From assembly GCA_014529385.2 (NCBI GenBank), contig CM043953.1, forward strand, positions 86,886,342 to 86,950,341: DNA of 64,000 nucleotides, given 5' to 3'. Shown here piece after piece: positions 35,296 through 45,348 of this stretch (position 1 is the stretch's first letter; every line of letters begins with the position of its first letter). The DNA comes from Adiantum capillus-veneris. Lineage: Eukaryota > Streptophyta > Polypodiopsida > Polypodiales > Pteridaceae. Below the pieces are notes generated by a model. It made no database searches. It had not been told where the DNA came from and worked only from the letters and a program-made list of their open reading frames with translations. Made by a program: the position numbers and the translations under genes.

Positions 35296-35358
35296 AATCA
35301 AGGTAAAAAACTTATAACTTGGACATAAATTTAATCTTCTGTTGGTATCCTCCGTCTT

Positions 35359-35359
<1 letters not shown>

Positions 35360-35396
<37 letters not shown>
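35360..35396. repeat. (CT)n microsatellite
   Basis: About 18 CT units, 5' of the transposase gene inside the CACTA element. Confidence 0.95.
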
Positions 35397-35399
<3 letters not shown>

Positions 35400-35800
35400 C
35401 ACACTGTAAACTACCTCATATTCTCTAGTCATGTTCAATCCCTGCACACCTCGGTCTAGAGGTGCATGGAGATCAAAACCACCGGGTTATAATCTCTACT
35501 TTATTGGTCAATGCCTATATTTGTGGGTACAAGAAATCTACACACCCACGTCTACATGATAGTGCATGTAGTGGACAAAACCCCTTTGCCTCTTCTCTAG
35601 CTGTAGCGATTCACAACATCTCTTCACATCAGATCTTTGTTCGAGGGATTACTTAGCACATTACATGTTGGCCTCCAATCTGAGTATCATGCCGTTGAAA
35701 GCTTTCCAACTTAAGGACACATCCGTAGAGAGGAAGAGAGAGATCACCGTTCGTCTAACTCTAATTTTTTTACCGTAATCCCCAAGGTAGACTCTAATAT
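35397..35800. other. CACTA 5' region, no gene recognised
   Basis: Non-coding sequence upstream of the transposase start. A promoter is expected here for the minus-strand gene, but I cannot point to a clear TATA box. Confidence 0.4.
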
Positions 35801-36330
35801 AAAAACTCAATCCAAAATCTAATCTTAAATCTAACCTAATTGAACATGTGGTGATTTGCAGCTAATTGAATATGGTTAGTGTGAGAGCTAATAGGCGTCA
35901 GATTCTGATGGGAATATACATATTGTTGTGTAACTAGTGTTTTCTCTTTGGGCAAAGCTCGCCTTCATTGACATGCACTAAAATCTAACCTAAATCGAAT
36001 CTAATCTTAAATTGAACATAAATCTAGATCTAATCTAATCTTAAACTCAAAATAAACCTAAATCTAATCTAATCTTAAATCTAAATTTAATTTAGTTAAT
36101 CTTAAATCTTGTCTTAATCTTAAATCTAAATCTAATTTAATATTAAACTCAACGTAAACCTAAATGTAATTTAACTTAAATCTAACATAGCTAGCTAATC
36201 TTTAATACTGCCCTAATTTTAAATCTAACCTAATCTTAATCTAACGTAAATCTAAATCTAACCTAATTTTAAACTCAACATAAACATAAATCTAAATGTA
36301 GTCTAACCTAATTTAATTTAAATCTTAACA
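35801..36330 (+). repeat. Degenerate array of AATCTAA/TAACCTAA words
   Basis: About 530 bp made almost entirely of variants of 'taatcttaaatctaa', 'aacctaaatctaat' and 'ctaacctaa'. It is strongly depleted in G on this strand. The array is irregular, with 6-8 base registers, and has no coding content. Confidence 0.8.
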
Positions 36331-36339
36331 TAATCTCTC

Positions 36340-36546
36340 TCTCTTTGTTTACTCCCCTTACCTCTCTCTTTTGTCTTCTCCCCCTCTCTCTCTCTCTTTG
36401 GTTTTTTATTCTCTCTCTCTTTCTCTTTGTTTTCTCCTCTCTCTCTCTCTCTCTCTTTTTGTTTTATATCCTTCTCTCTCTCATTCTCTCTCTTTACTCT
36501 CTCTCTCTCTCTCTTTTATATCCTTCTCTCTCTCATTCTCTCTCTT

Positions 36547-36595
<49 letters not shown>
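36340..36595. repeat. CT-rich low-complexity tract with internal duplication
   Basis: CT runs interleaved with 'ttttatatccttctctctct' and 'cattctctctctttactctc', a unit present twice (about 36464-36510 and 36514-36560), ending in a pure CT run to 36595. Confidence 0.9.
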
Positions 36596-36598
<3 letters not shown>

Positions 36599-36607
36599 GT
36601 GTGTGTG

Positions 36608-36772
36608 TGAAAGACCATAGGGAGATAGACATGCCAATAACCACCCAACCATACCTATATATAGGCCCTTGCCCCTCTGGCTCATAGCTATATATAGCCC
36701 CTATACTGCATGTGTATCCGTCTGCCCTTGGCCAGGGCCGTGCCCTCCTATAGCCCTACCCTTGGCATGACA
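36608..36772 (-). repeat. 3' LTR of the LARD
   Basis: On the minus strand it starts TGTCATGCCAAGGGTAGGGC and ends GGTCTTTCA. It contains two TATATA-like elements (ctatatatag). Confidence 0.92.
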
Positions 36773-36820
36773 TTACTCCCCCCTTGGAGAAGCATTTTCG
36801 TCTGCGAAAATAGAAGTGAT
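36773..36820 (-). pseudogene. gypsy pol C-terminal tail and polypurine tract of the LARD
   Basis: The minus strand encodes SIFADENASPRGE followed by TAA, overlapping the purine tract ccaaggggggag. It is nearly identical to the tail at 801-851. Confidence 0.8.
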
Positions 36821-39800
36821 AGGTTCTTCATAAGATCACTAATGTTTTTCCACAGTGGTATCCCTCATGGATCCAACTGTTTGTTTGACCGAAACATGGT
36901 GCAGTAGGAGGTTCAATGTAATCAAGAATAACCTCTTGAGTTTACACATTGTTGTCCATTTGCAACCATCTTGTGTTACCGGTTCCAATCCAATCATAGT
37001 GTGTAGACTCCATCTAGAACGCACATGAGCATGCTAAACGAGTTATCACAACAAAGATGTACCTGAAAGAGTAGCGCTTTTCACTTTCCATGAAGATAAC
37101 TTGCTGACATAACTCACCAGCCAAGTGGAAGTCTTTGACTTTTTCTCAAATTTCATCAGTAAACAACCCCACTATAACTAGTGTTCAAGGTTGAGAACCT
37201 CACTTATATATGAACAGACTAAACCTAGTCGCAAACATGCTTTAACTGATAGTAAGTAAACTCCAAGTAGAGCAATAAATGCTTATTAATTGTATTGCTT
37301 GGTGCTAATGTACGCACTTTACATATCCTTTAGCCCAAGATTACACTTTGTAATCTGCCTATCCCCTTGGATAACTGACAATACTGAGGTGTGTTTTCCC
37401 CATGATTTACAGACAGTCTTCCCAGATGACTGGTAAACGAGAATCACAATATTGTATAACATTATTGAGGAATCAACAACGTCCGGAATAACATCGTGGT
37501 TAACTTGAAAAATCCACAAACACCCAACCGAGCCATGACCTCTATTGGTGATTAGTAGACCTAAAAGTAATCTTTGCTAAACACTAGGGCCCATAACACT
37601 TAGTGTGCATGCATTTAGCAAAAACCAGATCCGAACCTGTATATCCATGATCATCCTTGCCAATACGTACGGCAAATGTGATGCGCCTAGCACACTTTAA
37701 AGAGGAATGTAAATAGTTCTGAAAAGAAACTAAATACTTTCAGTTGCAATCATTTGCAAGCCTTGCTGAAATGTCTGAACCATAATAGAAGGTGAAACAG
37801 TGATTACTTCTAGGTACAAACAATGAAACTTTTTTTTTAACAACTCATAGCCTTTCTATATGTAAAACAACCATCTGTAATGTTGTTTAGCAGTACTTGT
37901 ACCTTAACAAGTCATTCTAAGTATCCGACAATTTTTGGCCACTGAAATTGCTCCTGATACGTCCTGCTGAAAATGGTCTAGAAAACAGATGGGACCAACA
38001 CCTAGGGACATCATTATGACACATAATTGAAATAGCGGCGCCAATGTCTATCCCAGAGACTCATATTCTCCACATGTGGAATATGTCTCAGGTAAGGATG
38101 TCTGAAAAAACGTCCTTCAACTACAAGATGTACTTGGGTGTGGAGGTAACTGTAAACACGCATGCGATGTGCGTGAGAGAGACCCTCATTATCCATGCTC
38201 CACACTGGCTAAACCGAAATCCTTGAGTTCGTAGACCATGTGGCATCCCATGTGACAACATGTGCCAAATAAACCCTACAAGTGGGTCTATAGCTGCATA
38301 CTGCAGAAACTTATTTCAGGCACCACAACCCAAATTGCATGGCTCTTACATGACCTTGTCATTTTGATGAAGAGCAAACATTGTTATGCATCCTACATAC
38401 AAAAATCAAACCAAAACAGATGCATACCTGTAGCGGAGTGAAAAGCACCTACCTAAGTTTCCCACCTGCAAAGGCCTAGGAACACTAATTAAAAATTAGT
38501 GAAATGCAAGAAGTATTGCACATGTAACCTTGGGTGTTGCCTTTGCAATCAAGAACCCTTGGTTTAAAGCAACATTGTCAAACCTCTTGGTTAAATGTTG
38601 CATGAAAACTGCTCAACGAGCAGCCACAACCCTTGTCCTTGTTCGTGACCCCCTTGGGTATGCCCGTGATATTTCATTACTTTTAAAGTTGAAATATTTC
38701 CACTACCCCTTGGCAGTTTGGGGACCTTTTTCCTTGAAAATTCAAGTGTTCCAAAAATTGACCATCAACCCATACTAAGTAATTTAGTAATCACGCACTG
38801 GGTCGTACCCCAAAGGTGACTCATATAGGCACTCTTAATGCTAATGTGAACTACACTGAATTTGGAGTTATAATCACAACTAAATCTTGTTCACACCATG
38901 CTGGCATCATCTATACACCTTGGTAGAGATAATCCCTTAGGAGTTTCACAACTCAAGTTGACCTTCACACGTAAAGGGTGTAGCTTGAAAAGAATGTCCC
39001 ACAATTTGCTAATGGGAAGACTCTTTCTTGTCCATTAGAATCGATGGGTACTCAAAAAAACATAATTGTTCCATCTAATGGACTACAAACAGATGGATTT
39101 TAGCCATGCCAAAATAGGGGGTAATAGATGGCTCTTAGCCCTTCCTGCTGGCTCGTAGCCTTTCTTGTTGGCTCAAGCACTTCCTATTACCATATTGACA
39201 TAGAAATATTTCAATGAAATCATTCCTAGTTACACCTTTCCCGCATAGAAGTTGGGTAGAGAGAGAGAGTGAGAGAGAGAGAATGTTGGGCTAATGTGTT
39301 TTATGCCCTTTTTAAATTCTCCAATGCAGACCATCATACTAGTATGCCATGCATACATATCAAAAAATAGAAGAATAAGCCCTTGGCTTCAATGACAGTC
39401 TCAACCACGTGAGCCCTTGGTATACGTGTCGTGCATGATGACACTGGCATGGATACATCACAGTGCGCTGTTGCATAAACTATGAGCTTATATCCATAGA
39501 GTGCCAAATATGTGTGCCATTATCATTGATCCAAAGTCAATCGATAATACTATGGCACATAGAAAAGTCATGCTTTAGATAGAAGACATGCAAAGCACTT
39601 TGCTTTATACATTTGCTTCGTATGGAGGCTACCCAAGCACTTTGCTTGGCACAATAGAGAGGTCTTTTCCAGAATGAAAAGTAAAACATAAACAAAAACA
39701 AACATAACTTGGAATTGACTAACCTTGTCGCCCACTTGTGGAAAGGTTTCTAGTAGTGTGCTCGAATCCGGCTCATAGCCAGATATACGAATAACTTGAG

Positions 39801-41576
39801 GGTTGTCGGATATCCCGCTCATGCCTTCTTCGCTTGGTTTACTCAATCGCCATTGAAAAAATAGGCTGACATATTGCAAATACTCCCAAGTTCCTATGTT
39901 GATAGCATATTCCGAACATCGAAAACTCCTATGTCATATGTCTTAGAGTGAAGCCTTGCTTCCTAGAAGGCTAGCAATAAGATGACACAAAACTAATACT
40001 GAATTCTCATAGCAAATAGATACTGTTGCCCATGTACAATGTCCTAGCAAAAGAAAGTCAACCTTGTCAAGCATTAAAAAAAAAAACGGCCTTGCCAAAG
40101 CGTACATCTGATTGAAAATCCATAGATTACCAATATGAAAAGAGATAGCTAAAGTAGGGTAGCTATCGGACTGCACCAAAGCAACCATTGCTTGTCAAGT
40201 TGGCATGATAAAAACCTCTGCAAGATTAGTTCAAAATTTTAGACTGCAACGTGCTTAGTGATGGACTGGATCAACCGGTGAGAGAGCCATGCTCGTTGCC
40301 AACTGTGGTAGAAATGCCCAACTGGACTCCTTCTGACTCATAACTGTGGATTCCAACAGGCATGAAACCCCTTGGTCGATGCTCATAACTCAATGCAAGC
40401 CTTGCTTGCCATAAATGTTGTATAAAAGGAATAATTACAATGCATCTATGCATGTGGAACCCCAAATTTTCCAATCTGTGCAAAGTCACTAGTCATTGCA
40501 AACACTCAAATTGCACAATTAGAGAAGAACTAGTATGGCAGTACACACGCCTTCTGCATGTACTTGCATGGACTGCAAAACAACCTTGTTTGCAACTATT
40601 GTTGGTCATACTTACACTTGACGTTTTTCCTTGACAAACATCCCTTGGAACAAGCTCCCTGTCCACCATAAGCAATGGTCTTGAATCTCACATTCACTAA
40701 TGCAAAAACTTCTGCAAAATTGAAACGAAGGAGAAACATCAATTTTAAATTTATTGTACTTACCGGCCATCAAAAGCGTCGTTATTTCCATCTCCTACAA
40801 TAGCTTGTTGCTGTGCATGCAACACCAAGATCCTTGAGGACGAGCACCCGATATGACCTTGATAGGTCGGGCATACCCGTCAATCGCTGTGAGTTGTCTA
40901 TCCTTGTTTGTGTGAACCACACAATTCCAAAGTGTTTAGAATCTATTGTATCTGCAGCTTAGAACCAAAAAATCCAGTTTACCGAGGCTACAAAACCCCA
41001 AGGCATCAATGCCTACCTTCAAGCTGCCAAACGAGGTGTCTCTACCATGGGCTAAGGCCCTTAGGGTAAAGGTGCCCAACTTTGGGCAACTGCGTGTGGA
41101 CCCCCAAATAAAAAAGAGAGAGAAAAAAAACGATGGCATGGCGATGGCGTTCATAGTAGCACTGCCGAGAGAAAGAAAGACCCAGTCACTCTGCGTTGCT
41201 TGATTACGCTCGTCACAGTGATGGGCTCCCTTGAGTTTGGCCTCGCGCTCTTGTCAAGCTCTACAACGTTTGATTTGGGGTCGGTCAACACACCACCTCC
41301 CCTTGCCTCAAGAGGTCCTGCACACGGGGTCACCGCTTCATCTTCATCCCCGCTTGACAAGAGCTTCTGCACACACTGTGTGCCTCAAACCTGCCCTCTT
41401 GCTTAGCCTCCTTGCACACCATGGCTTGCACTCTCATGCAAGACCATGCATGTTTTGCTGCTAAAAACAAGGGAAAGAGGGTTGCCTTATTCTTCGATCG
41501 AGAGAGAGACAGAGACAAGAGACAGATCATGCATGCAATCGATCTCCTTCCCCCCTCCTCCATGGATCCTCCTCCT
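36821..41576 (-). other. LARD interior, no gene
   Basis: 4.75 kb without recognised coding domains. ORFs of up to 103 codons show no motif. Local word repeats occur (for example 'gcactttgctt' twice at 39596-39640, and 'ttggctcaa/ttagc' words at 39130-39180). The 5' part (41150-41560) has more G+C than the rest. Confidence 0.6.
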
Positions 41577-41591
41577 TGAGCGTTGATACCA
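41577..41591 (-). other. Primer-binding site of the LARD
   Basis: Minus strand TGGTATCAACGCTCA, one base from the LTR. The first eight bases match the initiator-Met site; the rest deviates. Confidence 0.75.
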
Positions 41592-41592
41592 G

Positions 41593-41757
41593 TGAAAGAC
41601 CATAGGGAGATATAAATTCCAATAACCACCCAACCATACCTATATATAGGCCCTTGGCCCTTTGGCTCATAGCTATATATAGCCCTTGTACCGCATGTGT
41701 ATCCATCTGCCCTTGGCCAGGGTCGTGCCCTGTTATAGTCCTACCCTTGGCATGACT
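41593..41757 (-). repeat. 5' LTR of the LARD
   Basis: Same length as the left LTR. Starts AGTCATGCC (first base changed from T) and ends GGTCTTTCA on the minus strand. Confidence 0.92.
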
Positions 41758-41813
41758 GTGTGTATGCATTCTTTGTTTATGCATGTGTGTGTGTATGTGT
41801 TTTTTGTTTATGC

Positions 41814-41817
<4 letters not shown>

Positions 41818-41853
<36 letters not shown>

Positions 41854-42002
41854 AAATTGTGTGTGTGTGTGTGTGAGGGAGAGAGAGAGAAAGAGAGGGA
41901 GGGAACATGAGAGAGAGGAGAGGGAAGGAGCATACCTAGCTATCCTTCCTCTCCTTGTGTATGTGTGTGTGTGCGTGTGTGTGTGTGGAAGAAAGAGAGA
42001 GA
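41818..42002. repeat. CT, GT and GA microsatellite cluster
   Basis: CT run at 41818-41852, TG run at 41859-41875, GA-rich stretch to 41935, TG run at about 41955-41985, then AG. This is the right-hand part of the microsatellite into which the LARD inserted. Confidence 0.9.
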
Positions 42003-42093
42003 GGGAGAGCACGGGTTACCTCTTTGCTTGAGCGTTGAAAACTCAGATATGAGATCTAAGTTTCGAACTCTCTCGATTTATTTTTTATCCCTG

Positions 42094-42193
42094 TCGGTGT
42101 CGCTATGAGCATCGCTATAGGCATCGTTGTTTAACAAATAAAATAGCGACACTCATAGCGACGCCCATAGCAACGCTCATAGCGACGCCACGG
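42094..42193. repeat. Right subterminal repeats of the CACTA element
   Basis: GTCGCTATGAGC and ATCGCTATAGGC in one orientation, then at least four ATAGCGAC-type copies in the other. Same core as the left end (23251-23372). Confidence 0.85.
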
Positions 42194-42240
42194 ATTTTCA
42201 CTTTTGAGCTTTCACACTGCGAGCATCGCTAATGTGAAGT

Positions 42241-42253
42241 ACCTCTTGTAGTG
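42241..42253 (-). repeat. Right terminal inverted repeat of the CACTA element
   Basis: acctcttgtagtg, read from the outside as CACTACAAGAGGT. It is followed by the target duplication GAG. Confidence 0.92.
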
Positions 42254-42627
42254 GAGGAATTGATTCTAGGACTAAAGAATTACATAAGGTTTTGGCATAT
42301 CTTAGGAGGTGGTATAAGTGTGCCAAGGTGTTGTAGACCCGTGATAGATTATTGAAGTAAGGTGATTGATGATATTGGAAAAGAAATTAGATAAGAAGCA
42401 TTGTTGGTAAAGAACTCAAGAACATCATCAGTTACAAAGCAATGTGATGAATTTTAAACAAGGGAGAGAGAGGTTCTTAGGCTTGGAAGAGTTGAATGAT
42501 ATTTTTTGTGGAGCTTAACGATATAGACCAAGGGAAGAATTTGACCCCATGATTGATGTGGAACACAGTGACTTTGAAATGCTACTGCCAAGTGACACAG
42601 AAAAATATCTTGTTTGGTTGTGCTTGT
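42254..42627 (+). pseudogene. DUF7869-like gene remnant, part 2
   Basis: After the shared GAG the frame of part 1 resumes: EELILGLKNYIRFWHILGG, ISVPRCCRPVIDY, then SKVIDDIGKEIR and LLVKNSRTSSVTKQCDE. In another frame follow EELNDIFCGA, YRPREEFDPMIDVEHSDFEM and LLPSDTEKYLVWLCL. The last segment stops where the truncated gypsy LTR begins. Coding quality is clear in spite of several stops. Not a domain I can name independently of part 1. Confidence 0.6.
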
Positions 42628-42900
42628 GATACGTCCTTGTGAGTCTTGCCCTCCGATTTTGAGTCATTCCGATATGATTTGAAACTGTTTCGAGCTTGTA
42701 GTGTTTCGTAGGATGCGTTGTCTATTTCTTTGCTTTATGGTAGTGTTGTGGTAGGATTAGTGACTGTAGAGTGTTGTTCATGTCTAGCTCAGGGTTGACA
42801 ACCCAGAGATTGCCTCCATGCCCTAGTCGGGTCAGCTACGTCCTCGGATTGACAGTTTGTTGGTCCGTGTTCTCGCTGTGCTCCATCGTTCGGCGGCGTA
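42628..42900 (+). repeat. Truncated 5' LTR of the gag-protease element (left part)
   Basis: Matches 58631-58900 of the 3' LTR (ccttgtgagtcttgccctcc onward). The first 785 bp or so of the LTR are missing. The last 15 bp lie beyond Copia-2 at 48435-48449. Confidence 0.9.
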
Positions 42901-43092
42901 TGTTGGGGTATAAAGCCCAATGTGGTCGCGCAGGTAAGTGGGTGGGCCGCCAGGTATGTACACATATTATTTTGTAAAAACCTAATAAGAAATCACTATG
43001 CTCTACACATTACAGTGGAGCGACTTCACCATATCGTCGTGCTCTTCTTCTCGCACTCTCTCTCGCGTCGCACTTCCGCTCGTACTCCTTCA
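42901..43092 (+). repeat. 5' LTR of Copia-2
   Basis: Starts TGTTGGGGTATAAAG, ends ACTCCTTCA, followed by the primer-binding site TGGTATCAGAGC (43095-43106). Confidence 0.97.
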
Positions 43093-43106
43093 ACTGGTAT
43101 CAGAGC

Positions 43107-44190
43107 TTAGAACGAGGCTCGGGACAGCATTTGCAAGTAACCACAGTCACTTGCTCAGATTGGAGTGAGATTCAATAGATGAAGACACGGCCCCAATTAC
43201 TGTGGGACAACCCAAAGGGCTAGGTATTCTCAGAATTTCATTCTGAGGTCATCTCGGCCACCGTTCGGCTTCGACAAAGTTCTGCGCAGGCCATTTTCGA
43301 CTACGTGGTCTCGGCGGGTGCAGATCCGACTCTGCAAATTTGGGGTTTCGGCCTACGACTACAAGTGTTGAGGATATCTGCAGTTCCAGAGTGCTGATTT
43401 GTGGCTATCTACACAACGAAGGACGGCTTACAGTTCTTGGAGGCGTGTCACATACAACACGGGCGCACCTACACACTAACTGTAGGCGACATCCACCAAT
43501 TCATCAGGTAGCTTGTGTTTGCTGCTTGATATTCTAGATTTCATCCTGACATTGCAGGTACTTCCACATGGGATGTATTGTCAGAGAAGATGTATGTCTG
43601 TTGAGGGTTTGCTGGCTGTGAGTCACGCAGCAAACAACCGCCGCAGCGGTTACAACATACAGTGGGAAATTTGTGGATGTATGACTTTGTGGGAAGTCTA
43701 TGTACTGTCAGATTTACTGCAGCCTTTGTTGAGGGTCGAGTGAGGTTTTATTGAGATTGGGGATTCTCGAATGTTGAGATCCTTTCGGTGATACAGGTCT
43801 TGGAGCGATCCCTCGAGCACCCTTAGATAGGCAGCTAGGATGTATTGACTGTGAGTTAGACAGTTGGGATTGAATCTTTGCTTTACTGCCGTTGAGGCAT
43901 TGTCGCAGTCTATGCTTACAGGACAGTGACAGGACAATGAGAGACAGTACATGTGCAGGACAGGTTTACCCACAACTTACAGTGTTAGAGAGACAGTGGT
44001 TTTTTGAGCTGTTTTTGGTCTGTTTTTTAGTACACCAGAGCCATTTTACAAAGAAGACTCTGCCAAAATTTCTGCAGAATCTGAAGCTTTCTTGGTTCAT
44101 TTGACAGGTTGATATTGGTTCAGAGGTCAGTTTACAGCGGAAACTCTGCCGAATTTTTTCCAGGAAAGTAAACTACTGTGAAGTGTAGCT
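43107..44190 (+). other. Copia-2 leader
   Basis: 1.1 kb of untranslated leader between primer site and gag, with short ORFs only. Confidence 0.6.
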
Positions 44191-45342
44191 ATGACTGGAT
44201 CACAGGACACTTCTCTTTACAATATCAAGAAGCTGGATGGAACCAATTTCCCATTGTGGAAGAAGCAGATTTGGCACGTGTTGGTACAAAAGAAGCAGAT
44301 AAAACCTATAAAGCTCAAGGGGATAAAACCACAAGATATGGACGAAGATGAATGGAGCGAAATGGAGGAATTGGCAGAGTGCAGCTTCACAGGTATACTA
44401 GCTTAAGAAGCAGAGTGCAGCTTCACAGGTATACTAGCTTAAGAAGCTTGTTGACTTGAAGATGAAAGAAGGGACACCTATGTCCAATCATCTGAATGAA
44501 TTCAACACCATCTACAGTCAGTTGTCAGCTCAAGGTGTCAAGTTTGATGAACCTATTAGAGCTATGTTCCTGTTGATCACATCGCCGGAAAGTTGGGACA
44601 CTTTTCGCACAGCTTTGAGTAATTCTGCACCTCCAGATGGTTTGAACATAGCAAGTGTAGAAGGAAGTCTGCTTACTGAAGAAACCAATAAAAAGACAAT
44701 GGAAAAAGGCAAAGGAACAGCCTTAGTTGTCAGGGGAAGGACCAAAGAAAAGTACAAAGGTGGAAAGAGGAATCAGTCTCGTAGCAAGTCCCGCAGTGCT
44801 AAAGGCAAGAGTGACATAGAATGCTACCATTGTGGCAAGAAGGGTCACATGAAAAGAGACTGCAGAGAATGGAAAGCAGAAAAAGTCAAAGAGAAAGCAG
44901 AAGACCATGGTGAGAAGAACAAGTCCTCAGTGAAGATTCAAGAAATAAATGTGACAAACACTGTTGCAGAGGATGACAGTCTAGTGTCAGGAGATATCTA
45001 CTTCTTGAAAAATACAATGGACTCAGCTATTCTTACAGCATCTGATGGAAATGCACTGAGTGACTGGATTATAGACTCAGGGGCATCACTTCATGTGTCT
45101 CCAAACAAGGAGTGGTTTACCTCTTATGTGACCACTAAAGATCATGTTCGGCTAGGCAATGGGCAGACATGTGAGATCTTAGGTGTTGGAGATATTCAAT
45201 TGAAGTTTCAGAATGGCTCTTCTTTCACCCTGAAGAATGTGAGACATGTTCCCGCAATTACAAAGAGCTTGATCACACAGGTTTACTTGATGATGCTGGC
45301 TACGTCACCACTTTTGGACAGAACATGTGGAAGATATCATAG
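44191..45342 (+). pseudogene. gag and protease of Copia-2
   Basis: Starts MTGSQDTSLYNIKKLDGTNF at 44191. The N-terminal part (FPLWKKQIWHVL, DEDEWSEMEE) stops at 44404-44406. Then a 36-bp tandem duplication (44374-44445) replaces a missing piece of the capsid. The frame resumes at about 44447: KKLVDLKMKEGTPM, HLNEFNTIYSQLSAQGVKF, LLITSPESWDTFRTALSNS, a basic stretch, zinc knuckle CYHCGKKGHMKRDC and protease WIIDSGASLHVSP. A one-base frameshift near 45282 and a TAG at 45340-45342 follow. Confidence 0.92.
44374..44445 (+). repeat. Exact 36-bp tandem duplication in gag
   Basis: gcagagtgcagcttcacagg and the following 16 bases at 44374-44409 recur exactly at 44410-44445. Each copy contains the stop codon. 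Confidence 0.95.
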
Positions 45343-45348
45343 GTTTCT

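Larger units (their letters stand above)
36608..41757 (-). mobile_element. Complete LARD-like non-autonomous gypsy element
   Basis: 5150 bp with two 165-bp LTRs (36608-36772, 41593-41757), a primer-binding site inside the right LTR, a polypurine tract and a vestigial pol end inside the left LTR. It is flanked by GTGTG on both sides (36603-36607; 41758-41762). The 4.8-kb interior has no recognisable gag or pol domain. Short LTRs, large non-coding interior and preserved replication signals define a LARD that would depend on an autonomous gypsy element. It sits in a GT microsatellite of the CACTA element. A second family member is at 1-975. Confidence 0.88.
23169..42253 (-). mobile_element. CACTA (En/Spm) DNA transposon with nested retroelements
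   Basis: The left terminus CACTAGAAGAGGT (23169, and its duplicate at 22823) and the right terminus, which reads CACTACAAGAGGT from the outside (42253-42241), agree at 12 of 13 positions. Both are flanked by the 3-bp duplication GAG (23166-23168; 42254-42256). Removing the element and one GAG joins the two gene pieces in frame (KAHE-ELILG). Inside are subterminal repeats at both ends, a TNP2-type transposase gene and a second En/Spm-type gene, all on the minus strand. The span is 19.1 kb, of which 10.7 kb is later copia and LARD insertion. Original size was near 8.4 kb, normal for plant CACTA elements. Confidence 0.92.
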
